Translations under genes and position numbers: made by a program | Notes under the pieces: model-generated | What the model saw: the letters and a program-made list of their open reading frames with translations, nothing else | Databases searched by the model: none | Told to the model about the DNA's origin: nothing | Source of the DNA: Asterias amurensis | Taxonomy: Eukaryota; Echinodermata; Asteroidea; Forcipulatida; Asteriidae | DNA: 64,000 bases | Direction: 5' to 3' | NCBI RefSeq assembly: GCF_032118995.1 | Contig: NC_092661.1 | Span: 2,048,501 to 2,112,500, forward strand | Shown: positions 32,591-43,119 of the stretch, one piece after another | How positions within the stretch are numbered: position 1 is the stretch's first letter | Layout of the letters: every line of letters begins with the position of its first letter

Positions 32591-33394
32591 GTCTGTGTTA
32601 CACCTTCGTCCCTGTATGTCCGTTAGCCCTAGCGGTGACGTCATGACCAATTTACATCCGGTTCAAAAGTGGGATCGGAACCGGATCAATAACGCGATGC
32701 CAGCTGATGCGGTCTAAAAAAAAACATGCTGGATCTCAGTCCACATTTCTGGATTGAGTGTAAAGGCGGTGACTGTTAAACAATAATATTATTGTTCTCT
32801 TGTCTGTTGATCTTCTATCGGTATCATATATCAACAACAAAAGATCGCACACAAAAATAAGACAGCAGGGTTAACAATGCGTACAAGACATTAAACAAAA
32901 ATACAAATAAACCCAGTATTCCATTGTGTTCCATACTGAGAATATGTATTTACGGGTGTCGCAAATACTCAATTACGGCAAGTTTTTAGAGCCACATGTA
33001 TTTGACTAATAGGTCAATTAATATTGCAGCCTGAACATTTTTTGCACATGATGTGTCAAACCATGGAGGTAGACCCTAACCCCAAAACTAACATTACATG
33101 TCCGTAATCGTTTCTAACCGCACACTGTTAACATCAATTAAGGGTTACCCCCAGTGTTGTCACTCGTACGCCGACAAAACATGGCGTCATAGCCAGCTGA
33201 GGTTTATCGCAAACAAAAGGAGGGCAAATTTCAAGGGGCTGTTGTTAAATATTTAACAACTATGAAATAACAATTTATATAGCAGCTCCCGTCTGTTGCG
33301 ATACATGACCTTTAGACCCAGCTGCATTGTGTTCGTAGTTGTCACATTATTTGTTTGTTTTGGCAAAAACGGCAACCAAGTGATTATAATATTA

Positions 33395-33758
33395 TTAAAG
33401 GCAGTGTACACTATTGGTATAATTGTCAAAATCCAGTCTTCTCACTTGGTGTATCTCAACATGTACATAAAATAATAAACCTGTGAAAATTTTAGCTCGA
33501 TTGGTCGTCGGAGTTGCGAGATAACTATGAAAGAAAAAAAACACCCTTGTCACACGAAGTTGTGTACTTTCAGATGCTTGATTTCGAGACCTCGGAATTC
33601 GTGGAAAATTACTTCTTTCTCGAAAACTACATCACTTCAGAGGGAGCCGTTTCTCACAAGGTTTGATACTACCAACCTCTCCCTATTACTAGTTACCAAT
33701 TAAGGTTTTATGCTAATAATTATTTTGAGTAATTACCAATATTGTCCACTGCCTTTAA
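33395..33758. mobile_element. MITE family A, TTAA on both sides
   Basis: TTAAAGGCAGTGTACACTAT at the left and CCACTGCCTTTAA at the right, with good internal symmetry. Confidence 0.8.
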
Positions 33759-33911
33759 CGTTTAGTGCGCCGCTAAAACCATACACGTTTTATATTATTT
33801 ATACAATCATAACTTAGCGTGTTATGATTAACTACAAAAAAAAACAGCACAGCGCGGCTAGTGCATTTGCATTAAGCGGGATTTTGTGCTTCGGTCGAGC
33901 GAGAAACAAAA

Positions 33912-33955
33912 ATGGCCGGTCGAAAATCCACTGCATCTACTAGATATAACCCAAG
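33912..33955 (+). CDS. Candidate first coding exon, unknown gene
   Basis: ATG in AACAAAAATGGCC gives MAGRKSTASTRYNP and ends AG|GTAAGT, phase 2. The preceding 60 bases are CpG-rich (GCGCGGCTAG, TCGGTCGAGCG), as at a promoter. The short basic Ser/Thr peptide is not diagnostic. No next exon was found. Confidence 0.4.
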
Positions 33956-34375
33956 GTAAGTTTTCTTGTTTGATATTCCAGTCGGCCTCGTTATTGAAGG
34001 ACTAAAATTGATGCGTTTTTCTAAAGAAAATCTGAAGGCTGGGCTTTCTATTTTGTTTCTTCTTTTTTTTCATCAAATTATTGCATTCATATGCTAATGG
34101 CATTCACAAAGACATAATAATTACAAGTGCAATGGGTAATGGATAATAAATATAATATTGTATTTCTCCACGTTTTAATTATGTCATTTTGTCATTTTGT
34201 ATCGTCACAGACTACTTTATTATCCCACTTGGTGTATCCCAATATGCATACAAACATCCTGTGAAAATTTGTGCTCAATATGGTCACTCGATGTTGGAAG
34301 AAAAAAATTGTACACCATTGTTGCATAAACATTGGGGTGATGATTTTTATACCTCTTTTTATAAAACTACAAGGC

Positions 34376-34762
34376 TTAAAGGCGGTTTACACTATTGGTA
34401 ATTACTCAAAATAGTTATTAACATGAAACCTTACTTGGTAACGAGTAATGGGGAGAGGTTGATGGTATAAAACATTGTGAGAAACGGCTCCCTACGAAGT
34501 GACATAGTTTTCGAGAAAGAAGTAATTTTCCACGGATTTGATTTCGAGACCTCAGATTTAGAACTTGAGGTCTCGAAATCAACCATCTAAATGCACACAA
34601 CTTCGTGTGACAAGGTTTTTTTTTTTTTTTAATTATTATCTCGCAACACCAATGACCGCTTGAGCTCAAATTTTCACAGGTTCGTTATGTTATGCATATG
34701 TTGAGATACACCGAGTAAGAAGACTGGTCTTTAACAATTACCAATAGTGTCCACTGCCTTTA
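34376..34762. mobile_element. MITE family A, TTAA on both sides
   Basis: Intact ends, orientation opposite to the copy at 33395, 620 bases away. Confidence 0.8.
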
Positions 34763-35048
34763 ACGGATGTTGTTTTTCACAAATTTGTTTGACCTATCAA
34801 TAGCTCTCAGCCTTACTCCTTGTAATGTGTAACTTGTTATGGTCATTAACTTGTAGATTAATTATCAATTACTATGACACAAATCTCTATACGAAATTTC
34901 GTACAATCAAACACCCTGGAGTATTTTTTAAATAAATAAATTAATAAATCAAACAGCTGTGGTCGGAATGTATCAAGTTCTAAAAATGAGCAAAAAAGGC
35001 TTCCTTTCCTGAACAAGAGTTTACTTAAACAGAGGGAAAAAAGGATGT

Positions 35049-35121
35049 CGCCCGGTAGGGGACTTGAACCCCTGACCCTCAGATTAAAAGTCTGATGCTC
35101 TACCGACTGAGCTAACCGGGC
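35049..35121 (-). tRNA. tRNA-Lys(TTT), outlying
   Basis: Consensus copy about 5.8 kb beyond the core, paired with the Thr gene at 35208. Confidence 0.94.
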
Positions 35122-35207
35122 TCTTATAAAGCTGTGACACAAGGCCTAAGAACAATATTAGACAAGAGTTTATCTAGAGTAAATAATTAAAAAGACTAAC
35201 ATTTATA

Positions 35208-35279
35208 GGCACCGCCCGGATTCGAACCGAGGATCTCCTGTTTACTAGACAGGCGCTTTACCAACTAAGCCACGGCGCC
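35208..35279 (-). tRNA. tRNA-Thr(AGT), outlying
   Basis: Carries the same CCTCGG T-stem change as 25921 and 26231. Confidence 0.88.
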
Positions 35280-35968
35280 ATGTGATGAAAGTCATGCGCA
35301 ATCGGCCATCTATTTGTTTGTTTCTAAGCTACGGCCGGCGGCCGGCCGGGCGCAACCGAGCATGACAGTTTCCAATTTAGTATGTATACATGCACTGATT
35401 TTACGTCAATTTGTTTTTAGAGACACTGCGGAACATTATGGGGAAACCCATCATATTAAACAGAGGTGCAAAGTAAAATAACAGATAACGATGCAAAATA
35501 AACAAACATACAATTAACAATAGTACTCAACAAACAAACACCCCAACCAACAAACAAATTAAATATATTTATTTATTTATTTATATAATATTCTTACTTT
35601 TCGAAAATTTCTCAAACTGTTCCCCTATTTTTGACGTATTCATGATTTCCACAAACTTTCCACTTTAGTTTTGAAACTATTTATTAAAGTATTTGCAAGA
35701 ATTTTGCACTCAAGCATGATTGTTTTCTTTTATTGGATTTTTGTCTTCTTTTTTTCTTTTCAGTCAATTCCATTGACCATAGCATTATATTGTACCATAA
35801 CATTTTAAGTGTTCCTAATGGGTATGTCTAGAGGGTTTATTGAGCGGGGCAGAGTAAAATTACTCTTGTGAAAGCAGCCACTTCCTTTGTGATTTGAATT
35901 TGAGGAGCTATTGGATGACTGGATTAGTAAAAACAAGGACCAGGGTCCAATTTCATAGAGCTGCTTAA

Positions 35969-36262
35969 ACACTAAATAGTATATTTGGTTTGCGGTAACA
36001 CCATGTGTGTATCTACTTGCCAGGAGAGTTTGTTCTTAGAGAACTGTCTTGCTTTATTCTACTGCCGCGGAGTAGATAATCGGAGGGTCGGGAGACTTCT
36101 CAGTTCTGAAAAGAACTGTCCTGCTATCCTGCTTTTAAAGCAAGACAGTTCTCTTAGAACAAACTCTACCTGGCAAGTAGACACACACATGGTGTTACCG
36201 CAAACCAAATATACATTGATACCTCACCATACAATGCCTCAAATCCTATACACTAAATAGTA
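35969..36262. mobile_element. Fold-back Penelope-like repeat with 13-base target duplication
   Basis: ACACTAAATAGTA occurs at 35969-35981 and again at 36250-36262. Between them, a left arm (GGTTTGCGGTAACACCATG on to GAACTGTCCTGC) meets at about 36128 a right arm that is the inverted copy of the same family but extends further at its outer end (CCTCACCATACAATGCCTC). A duplication of this length points to target-primed reverse transcription, not cut-and-paste. Confidence 0.7.
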
Positions 36263-36659
36263 GCTAAGCACAATCAATGTTACTTACCAGCACAAGACTA
36301 CCAGCCAAACGACCATGTCACACCATTCTTCCTCCATGGTCACACGTACAATGTGTAACTGGTATCCTGCTCTTTTCTGTTTACCAAGTATGTGTATGCG
36401 CCCTGTAAGTTAGCTCTCCGTTCACACCACTGTGTACACAGCTTTAATTTTGTTCATGCTTGGCTGCGCCGCCCGGCCCGAGGCAAAACACGCCCATTAT
36501 GCTAAGTGGCCTCATCTTTCCTGTGGGGAAAAAAAAGTTAAATGACCTAGCAAAGAAGTAACAACAAAACATCAAAACTATTAGCAAAATAGCAATGTAT
36601 GACTCGAAAGGATTTTACTTCAAATGATGTTGGGTAAAAAAAAATTAACAAAACATTAC

Positions 36660-36732
36660 AGCCCGGTAGGGGACTCGAACCCCTGACCCTCAGATTAAAA
36701 GTCTGATGCTCTACCGACTGAGCTAACAGGGC
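36660..36732 (-). tRNA. tRNA-Lys(TTT), one acceptor mismatch
   Basis: Anticodon TTT and B box GGTTCGAGTCC intact. One acceptor pair is broken (GCCCTGT), as in the copy at 26388. Confidence 0.8.
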
Positions 36733-37202
36733 TCTTGGTGAAATAGACGGTTAACAAACAATATATTGCATGTAATTTACAAAAAAACTTCACAAATGAA
36801 GTACGGTCTGGATTCGAACAGCAAAATACAAACTGAGCCAAGGCGTTATGATGACCCGTCCATTCAATTATTCATTAAAATAAGTAAGTTTAAAACAACG
36901 ATTTTCTTGTGCAAAATAACAAGGTATCAATGCAAGGATTTTGCCCGAAACTGTGGTACTGTTGGCTAAACAAACAAAAATGGAATCAATAATAAAATAT
37001 GGTGAAGAGGTTTTCAACGATGCCCGGGTTTCTTGACTTGATAATTTTACCGAGACGAAGTCGAGGTAAATGAGAACCAGGCCTCGGCGGCTCCATGGTT
37101 TAAACCACTAGTTGAAAACCGATTCAACACACTTTGATTTCCATTCATAAATACCTTGTTGGTTAAAAGGCGTAGTAAAGTAAGAAACTCTGTAAAACTT
37201 AC

Positions 37203-37229
37203 CCGTTTCCGAGTACTTGAGCTCTGCAT
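37203..37229 (-). CDS. Candidate first coding exon on the minus strand
   Basis: ATG at 37229 gives MQSSSTRKR to the strong donor GG|GTAAGT, phase 0, with an NRF1 site about 105 bases upstream. The gene would run left into the tRNA array region; no further exon was recognised. The membrane-protein gene at 19888-24306 has its own signal-peptide start, so it is probably not the continuation. Confidence 0.35.
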
Positions 37230-37331
37230 GTTTCCACCTCCATGGTATGTTCAGTGTACATGTGTAATTGTACATGTTACATTTACATGTACATGTACGA
37301 TACCCGTCCGTGTGTTTTCCGGTTCCGTTCG

Positions 37332-37343
37332 TGCGCATGCGCG
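37332..37343. promoter_or_regulatory. NRF1-type promoter site
   Basis: TGCGCATGCGCG fits the NRF1 consensus YGCGCAYGCGCR exactly. It lies upstream of the minus-strand ATG exon at 37229, in a CpG-rich stretch. Confidence 0.5.
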
Positions 37344-37516
37344 TATAGTCTTTGTGCGTATTCGCTGATTCTCCTTTCACACACAGCGCGGCCAACTCAC
37401 CGACAGCGCCTGCATCGCCCGTAACAAGAAACGTCTTGCATCGAGACTAGCGCAGAGTTTCCACCAATAGGAATAGCGAAACTGCCTGAGGTATTTATGA
37501 ATAAGAGTTAACCGGA

Positions 37517-37589
37517 ATCCCGGTAGGGGACTCGAACCCCTGATCCTCAGATTAAAAGTCTGATGCTCTACCGACTGGGCTATCCAGGC
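37517..37589 (-). tRNA. tRNA-Lys(TTT), distinct subtype
   Basis: Begins GCCTGGATAGCCCAGTCGG, unlike the array consensus but like common animal tRNA-Lys genes. The 3' acceptor strand is of the array type, leaving mismatches, so it may be a hybrid or pseudogene. Confidence 0.6.
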
Positions 37590-37739
37590 TATGGAGATGT
37601 GCTATTTTAAGGTTTTTTAAAGACAATTATATTACCTTTGTTAATGAGATAAAGGCATAAGCCACGGCGCCGCATGAACTAATTAACAAACTATGATTTA
37701 GCCATACAGTGGATGTATAGCAAAATATTGTTAAAATAT

Positions 37740-37801
37740 GGATTCGAACCGGGGATCTCCTGTTCACTAGACAGGCGCTTTACCAACTAAGCCACGGCGC
37801 C
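37740..37801 (-). pseudogene. tRNA-Thr lacking its 3' acceptor strand
   Basis: The 5' three quarters are intact (anticodon AGT) but the last ten bases are replaced. A further 13-base 5' fragment of a Thr gene stands alone at 37659-37671. Confidence 0.8.
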
Positions 37802-37885
37802 TGTTGGCAAAGTTTCATTTGATTGTAGTAAAAATGACCCTAGCATGATATTCATTCAAAAAAAGTTGAAAAGAGAAAACATGGT

Positions 37886-37913
37886 CGCCCGACTGGGGAC
37901 TTGAACCCCTGAC
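37886..37913 (-). pseudogene. tRNA-Lys 3' fragment at a deletion joint
   Basis: The 3' 28 bases (T arm and acceptor) run into the spacer AACAAAGATGGCTAGTTC at a TGAC shared by gene and spacer, as expected for a microhomology deletion inside one unit. Confidence 0.75.
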
Positions 37914-37953
37914 TAACAAAGATGGCTAGTTCAAAGTGTAAGTTAAAACTGAA

Positions 37954-38025
37954 GGCACCGCCCGGATTCGAACCGGGGATCTCCTGTTTACTAGACAGGC
38001 GCTTTACCAACTAAGCCACGGCGCC
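37954..38025 (-). tRNA. tRNA-Thr(AGT), second block
   Basis: Consensus copy with core-type spacers. Confidence 0.95.
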
Positions 38026-38113
38026 TGTTGGCAATGTTTCATTTGATTGTAGTAACAAAAATTACCCTAGCATTGCATGCATTCAAAAAATGTTTAAAAA
38101 AAGAAAGCATGGT

Positions 38114-38186
38114 CGCCCGATAGGGGACTTGAACCCCTGACCCTCAGATTAAAAGTCTGATGCTCTACCGACTGAGCTAACCGGGC
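38114..38186 (-). tRNA. tRNA-Lys(TTT), second block
   Basis: One acceptor change (CTATCGGGCG in the 3' strand). Confidence 0.88.
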
Positions 38187-38269
38187 TCTGACGAACTCTC
38201 AATAAGAAACACGTCATGAAATGACAAGTAAACAAAGATGGCTAGTTCAAAGTGTATGTTAAAACTGTA

Positions 38270-38341
38270 GGCACCGCCCGGATTCGAACCGGGGATCTCC
38301 TGTTTACAAGACAGGCGCTTTACCAACTAAGCCACGGCGCC
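38270..38341 (-). tRNA. tRNA-Thr(TGT), second block
   Basis: 72 bases, without the extra D-loop base of 29359 and 30593, so this TGT copy probably arose separately. Confidence 0.94.
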
Positions 38342-38428
38342 TGTTGGCAATGTTTCATTTGATTGTAGTAACAAAAATGACCCTAGCATTGTATGCATTC
38401 AAAAAATGTTTAAAAGAGAAAACATAGC

Positions 38429-38501
38429 CGCCCGGTAGGGGACTTGAACCCCTGACCCTCAGATTAAAAGTCTGATGCTCTACCGACTGAGCTAACCGGG
38501 C
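38429..38501 (-). tRNA. tRNA-Lys(TTT), second block
   Basis: Consensus copy, G discriminator. Confidence 0.95.
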
Positions 38502-38585
38502 TCTAGCTTAAGCATATTAGTTTCAAGTTATGGCTCACTTTAATAGTTTATCTGAGGTATATACAAAAAAAGCTAATTGTGTATA

Positions 38586-38657
38586 GGCACCGCCCGGATT
38601 CGAACCGGGGATCTCCTGTTTACAAGACAGGCGCTTTACCAACTAAGCCACGACGCC
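38586..38657 (-). tRNA. tRNA-Thr(TGT), last of the array
   Basis: Anticodon TGT; one acceptor change (GGCGTCG), which weakens a pair. Confidence 0.88.
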
Positions 38658-39384
38658 TGTAATTCTTCAATACTTTAATCTTAATGTTGCCAGTGTGAAG
38701 TGTAATAAAATGTAACAGTTCAGTAATAATTTATATAGTAATAATTTCTGCTTACCAGACAATATTGTAAAGCGATATATGCCGCCTATGGCGACTCTAG
38801 TTTCATAGAAAGAAGCTAAGCACAACAGAAATTGTGCTTACCAGAATAAAGTTACCAGGTGAGTCAGACTATTATTATATCTCATGAACAATGTGTGACT
38901 GGTATCCTGATAATTTCTGCTCAGCAAACAATTGTTAAGCGATATTTTCGGCCCAGATATCATCAACTATTCAACGCCGTAGCAAGATACATGTTCAATT
39001 TTCCCCACTCAATCCATGCATGTAAAAATCTCTCATACATACAATTTCCATCCACGCGTATAACTCTTTCCCCCAAAACGATAGCGTGCGTTCACACATC
39101 TCTGAGTCCCCAAGGTTAATTATAAATGCCCTGAGAGGAGTAATGTCCTCACAATTCAATCAGTCTTGGAGGCAGGCAACTCAATGAAAAGAGATATAAA
39201 GCAAGATACAGAATGTTTCCAAACTGGTATACAATAGGAGGTTCACGAATGTGTGGACATTGTGTGTGGACATGAGATGTGAACTTATTAAGCACGTCCA
39301 CACAGTAATATTTACAGTGTATATATTTAAAAAAAATAGTGGCATAGAGCAAAGGAATGGACTTGCAAGAGCACCACTATAGAG

Positions 39385-39480
39385 AATTCTCCAGAAGACG
39401 ATCAGAGCATACTGATCGAAACGTCGAGTTGAAACCAACGGTTCTTTTCAAAACCACCCCAACTCATTAGAGATAGTCAT
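39385..39480 (-). mobile_element. Penelope-like repeat fragment with covarying hairpin
   Basis: CGATCAG (39399-39405) pairs with CTGATCG (39412-39418), followed by AAACGTCGAGTTGAAACCAA and a decayed histone-type stem-loop (GGTTCTTTTCAAAACC). Confidence 0.65.
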
Positions 39481-39897
39481 TACATCTGAAAGAAAATTGC
39501 ATGAATAAATACCGACGTGTTTTCATGGAAATAATTATCATGGCTCAATTTTGAATATATAACGACCTCCAAGCCACAAAGCAAAATATGCATCCGCATT
39601 CACTTCAACCTCTGGATAATTATATGGGATGTTATTCTTTGCCGGGTGTTATTATTTCCTTCAGAGATAAAATAAAAAAAAGATTCTGGACAAAGGAGAG
39701 GCCTTAATTATGAGACTGACCTCCTTCCAATTTATTTCTCCAAAGGACACTCATCTATTGTGTGTAAGGAATAGTCATCGTAAAACGCACCTAAAAGGCG
39801 TGCTGTAAATGGTCAGTTATTGTGTGGTCAAGAAATTCAGTCGAAACATCTTTGAATATTACGTTAAAGCCCATTATGAATAATTTATAAATAAAAG

Positions 39898-40010
39898 TAA
39901 ATTTGCGGAAACACCCATGTATTAAATTTCTTTTGAGGGAGTGTTGTCTTTAAAAGGAGCTGGTGTTGTCTTGACGTTTCGCCTGCTCGTCTTCAAGAGC
40001 AAACAAGTTT
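39898..40010 (+). mobile_element. Penelope-like repeat, 126-base-unit type
   Basis: AATTTGCGGAAACACCCATG, TTTTGAGGGAGTGTTG, TTGACGTTTCG and CTGCTCGTCTTCAAGAG in the order of the 18.3 kb tandem array; both stems are decayed. Confidence 0.55.
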
Positions 40011-42280
40011 ACGTTAATGCCGTTATGAGAACGCCATAAACTGTTCACGCACAACAATCATACAACCTGGAATTGTATATTGAAGAACTTTGACAAAAAT
40101 GTACGATTGATAAGTTGTTTTTTTTTATTTGTCAGCCAACCGATCCACTGCAGGATAAACGCCTTAGCATAATGTATCTAAGTGTCCTTGTTTAGCATGT
40201 GCTTGACACATATCGTGATTTAAACTGCCTCCTTTATGATGCACATGTCAACCTTCGCGCTATATTATACAGATTTTTAAATGAAAAACCGCGGCATGGC
40301 TTTTAAGCTTGAACTTTTCGCTTCTTCTGTAAACCTCTGACTGTATATAAATTGATGAATTATGGATACCCAAAACAGTGAACATACGAGATTGCATCTT
40401 CAGTTATTACAGAGTTCTCTCAGCTTGAATATCGCCTGTATAATAAAAATACGCCAGTGAGTGGAGAATGTTTATGAAACATTGATGCAGCAAATGCATT
40501 ACGCCGTGTTTTTTTTTTATATCACCCGCGTCGAACACATTCAAATTTAAGGGCCTTTTTGTTTGTCTGTCTGAGGCTCTGAAAGGATTTTATGGATGAC
40601 TGAAGATAAACACTCATGTTTCCTGATTAGCAAACGATGAATCTGTGAAGCGTCAGGGTGAATTCAACTTCTGAAGTGAACATTTCGCCATACAATGTCC
40701 ATGAATACTCGATCAATATCAGTTGAGATCGTTTACATTTTGCTGTCGGGCCTATACTCCACGGAGGCAACGAAGGCGATTGCCTTCGTGCCCTTCAAAT
40801 GCTCTAGTAGAAATTTACAATTTCCTCATTTGGTGCCCTTTACTGAGGAGATAATACCTTGGTGCCCTTGCCCTTTCAAAAAAACGAAGCATGGGCTGTG
40901 CCGATTTACAGATTAAAAAACTCGTTTAAAATGCACGTGTAATATGAATTCATAGCATCTGAACGTTTCGTGTTGTTTTGTGATGGGGCGAATTAACTAA
41001 TGCTTGTGTGTGTTTCCATTACCTTGATGTCTATTTGTATCTCTCTTCTTACGATAAAGCAGACGTCCATGGTACAATCGTGACGCAAGCCCAGGAAACA
41101 GCCTATATGCTTTTTAATTATCCCAGGCACGCACATTGACAATCGCACTAATGAAGCTTTCATGTTAATGCCGAATCGTTAGAGAACTGCCGAGTTTTAT
41201 GGCATCACCTTTTGTCTCTGCTAATTTGAAGCGTCTTTCTGGTCTATCATGATGGATGATTTAGCTGTTGTTCATGAGTGTACTGTCATGGTTTTATGAT
41301 ACACTCATGGAAAATTAACCGCTACAGCAAGGTTGTAATTATGATTGACACTGCATTCTGCCTCTGGACGTCGTTGTAATTTCCTGAGCATGCAGTAGAT
41401 TTCTATGTTGGTTTTCTTTGAGGTAATTTCGTAACAAAAAGCTTGCTCATAATCAAAGAGAGTGCAGTGCCTAGATTCAAACTTCAAACTGTTGTGGTTT
41501 TAACTCGACTTGTGGCGTGCAGCCCATCAGCTTTCAGCACTCAGTTCGTTTATACGGCGGCTATTAACTGATGCAAAACAAGACTATAATCAGTGCTTCA
41601 TCTATCTGCAGCGGAAGTTATTCACTAGAGTGCTTTTCTTAAGGAGCAAGAACTGAACTCGTCATTTGATTTTTGGTGGAATTTATGGACGTTGGTTAGA
41701 AATCAAAAGGAGTCAGGCCTATCGCATAGAGTGACAACCAATCGTTTTGTCCGGCATTTACATCTCTTGTAAGGGGGCAATATGGCGGACATTCCCTTTT
41801 TGGAGTGAAAGACGGATAGGCCCTACTTTCAACTCGACTTAGAATTAAGCTCGGTCCAATTTCACTCAACGGAGTGGCACTGATTGATTTCCATTCTCAA
41901 AAGAGCGATTGAAAACCACTAAAACGGCTTCATGTTGTGAGGCGTACATACAAGGCAACATTCAAACGCAGATGGTTCCCGCCAAAACCATTTCTACAAC
42001 TCGCTGACTAACTCGCTGGAACACGCACATTATTCTGATTGCTTTTTTGCCAAGGTAACCAGGGAGTGATCACATTCGGGAAGCCGTTGTTCCTTATCGT
42101 CCAATCACCAAACTCAGGGGATTCTTTCCGGGAATGGATAGGCGAGGACGCATCATTAGATCGTTCTCCAAGGGGAGCTTACGCAGCAAACGACGGCAGC
42201 TTGGAATATCATCAGCCGCTCGATGGTGATTAGGCTGACCATGCAGCGACTGAGCAAGATTACAGAAAGCAGAGTGAGGA
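40011..42280. other. Intergenic stretch without a supported gene
   Basis: Holds one repeat J copy (40745-40915). From about 41500 the base composition becomes less AT-rich towards the ORF at 43120, so part of it may be leader or promoter. No exon supported. Confidence 0.5.
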
Positions 42281-42284
42281 TACT

Positions 42285-42720
42285 GAAGTATGATTGTTGA
42301 TGCTTGATTTTGGTACTCATCTAAATATTAACACGCCTTCGGCAAGTGTTTCCAAAGCAAATCGCTATTCTACACGTGATCTCGTCCAGCCATTTATAGT
42401 CCAGAACTCGTGGAGTATTCAGCAACTTACTGTTCGGATACTGGGGTTCGGTTTTTGTACTCAGTCTTAACGTAACAGAAGCAATGAACATCAAATACTG
42501 TGATCTCGTCCAGTCATTTATCCAGCTTTGTGAAAATCTACGTTCAGCATCGGTGACTTCGGATACCGGAGTATGATTTTGGTATCTCACGATCTGAACA
42601 TCAATTTTTTTTTTAATCAATGAATGGCAAATCACTATTATTCTCTGTGATCCCGTCAAGCCATAGTCCAGCTTGTGGAACGACTTTGCAGCAGTTGATT
42701 CGCTTGTGGAATATGCATGG
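42285..42720. repeat. Degenerate tandem repeat, three TGTGATCTCGTCCAG blocks
   Basis: The block (G)TGATCTCGTCCAGCCATT occurs at about 42376, 42500 and 42647 (with changes), each followed by TCCAG, CTTCGGATACCGGAG-like and GAACATCAA-like segments. A 203-codon minus-strand ORF crosses it but follows the repeat. Confidence 0.5.
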
Positions 42721-43119
42721 TGTGAATATTTTATGTGGGATTCTGTGCTACAGAGCCACCAGACAACAGCTTTCAAATTAACCTTGAAGACATCTCTTGC
42801 CATAGCAATTTTTGGATGATTATTCAAGCTGCTGTTGTTTTTGTGCAGCGGCTTTTCACATGTTGTTACTTTTGCACCATTGGAAAATGGGACCTTGTTT
42901 TTAGAGCAACTTTCATGAGCACTCTTGTGCATGCGCTAAGGGACATCATTTAATTATTTTTACGGATTTTTTGAGGGGAAGGTGAATCCGCTTGTTTTGG
43001 ATATGGCTCCCCTTTCTGCATGGCATGGCACCAGCTAGCTTCGCGTGTGAATAAAATCAATTTGTCACAGTGTGGATATTAACTGACATGTTTCACAGGG
43101 ATTCAATACTGACACAGCC

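Larger units (their letters stand above)
25270..38657 (-). repeat. tRNA-Thr / tRNA-Lys tandem array
   Basis: All genes are transcribed from the minus strand. In the core (25270-29431) a tRNA-Thr alternates with a tRNA-Lys in a unit of about 312 bases; from 26542 the Thr starts are spaced 310-314. Spacers are conserved (for example GATGGCTAGTTCAAAGTGTA), and each gene is followed in transcription by a run of four or more T, the Pol III stop. Beyond 29431 the order loosens (Thr-only stretch to 31635, isolated genes at 35-37.6 kb), then a second orderly block follows at 37740-38657. In all there are 21 near-complete Thr, 17 near-complete Lys and four clear relics. Confidence 0.95.

Noticed and set aside
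25270-38657. Regular short repeats with spacers resembling a CRISPR array
   Set aside because: Repeats are 72-73 base tRNA genes with A and B boxes, and the spacers are conserved rather than unique.
42321-42932. 203-codon minus ORF
   Set aside because: It crosses a three-block tandem repeat, has no recognisable motif and a non-coding composition; kept only as a note to the repeat.
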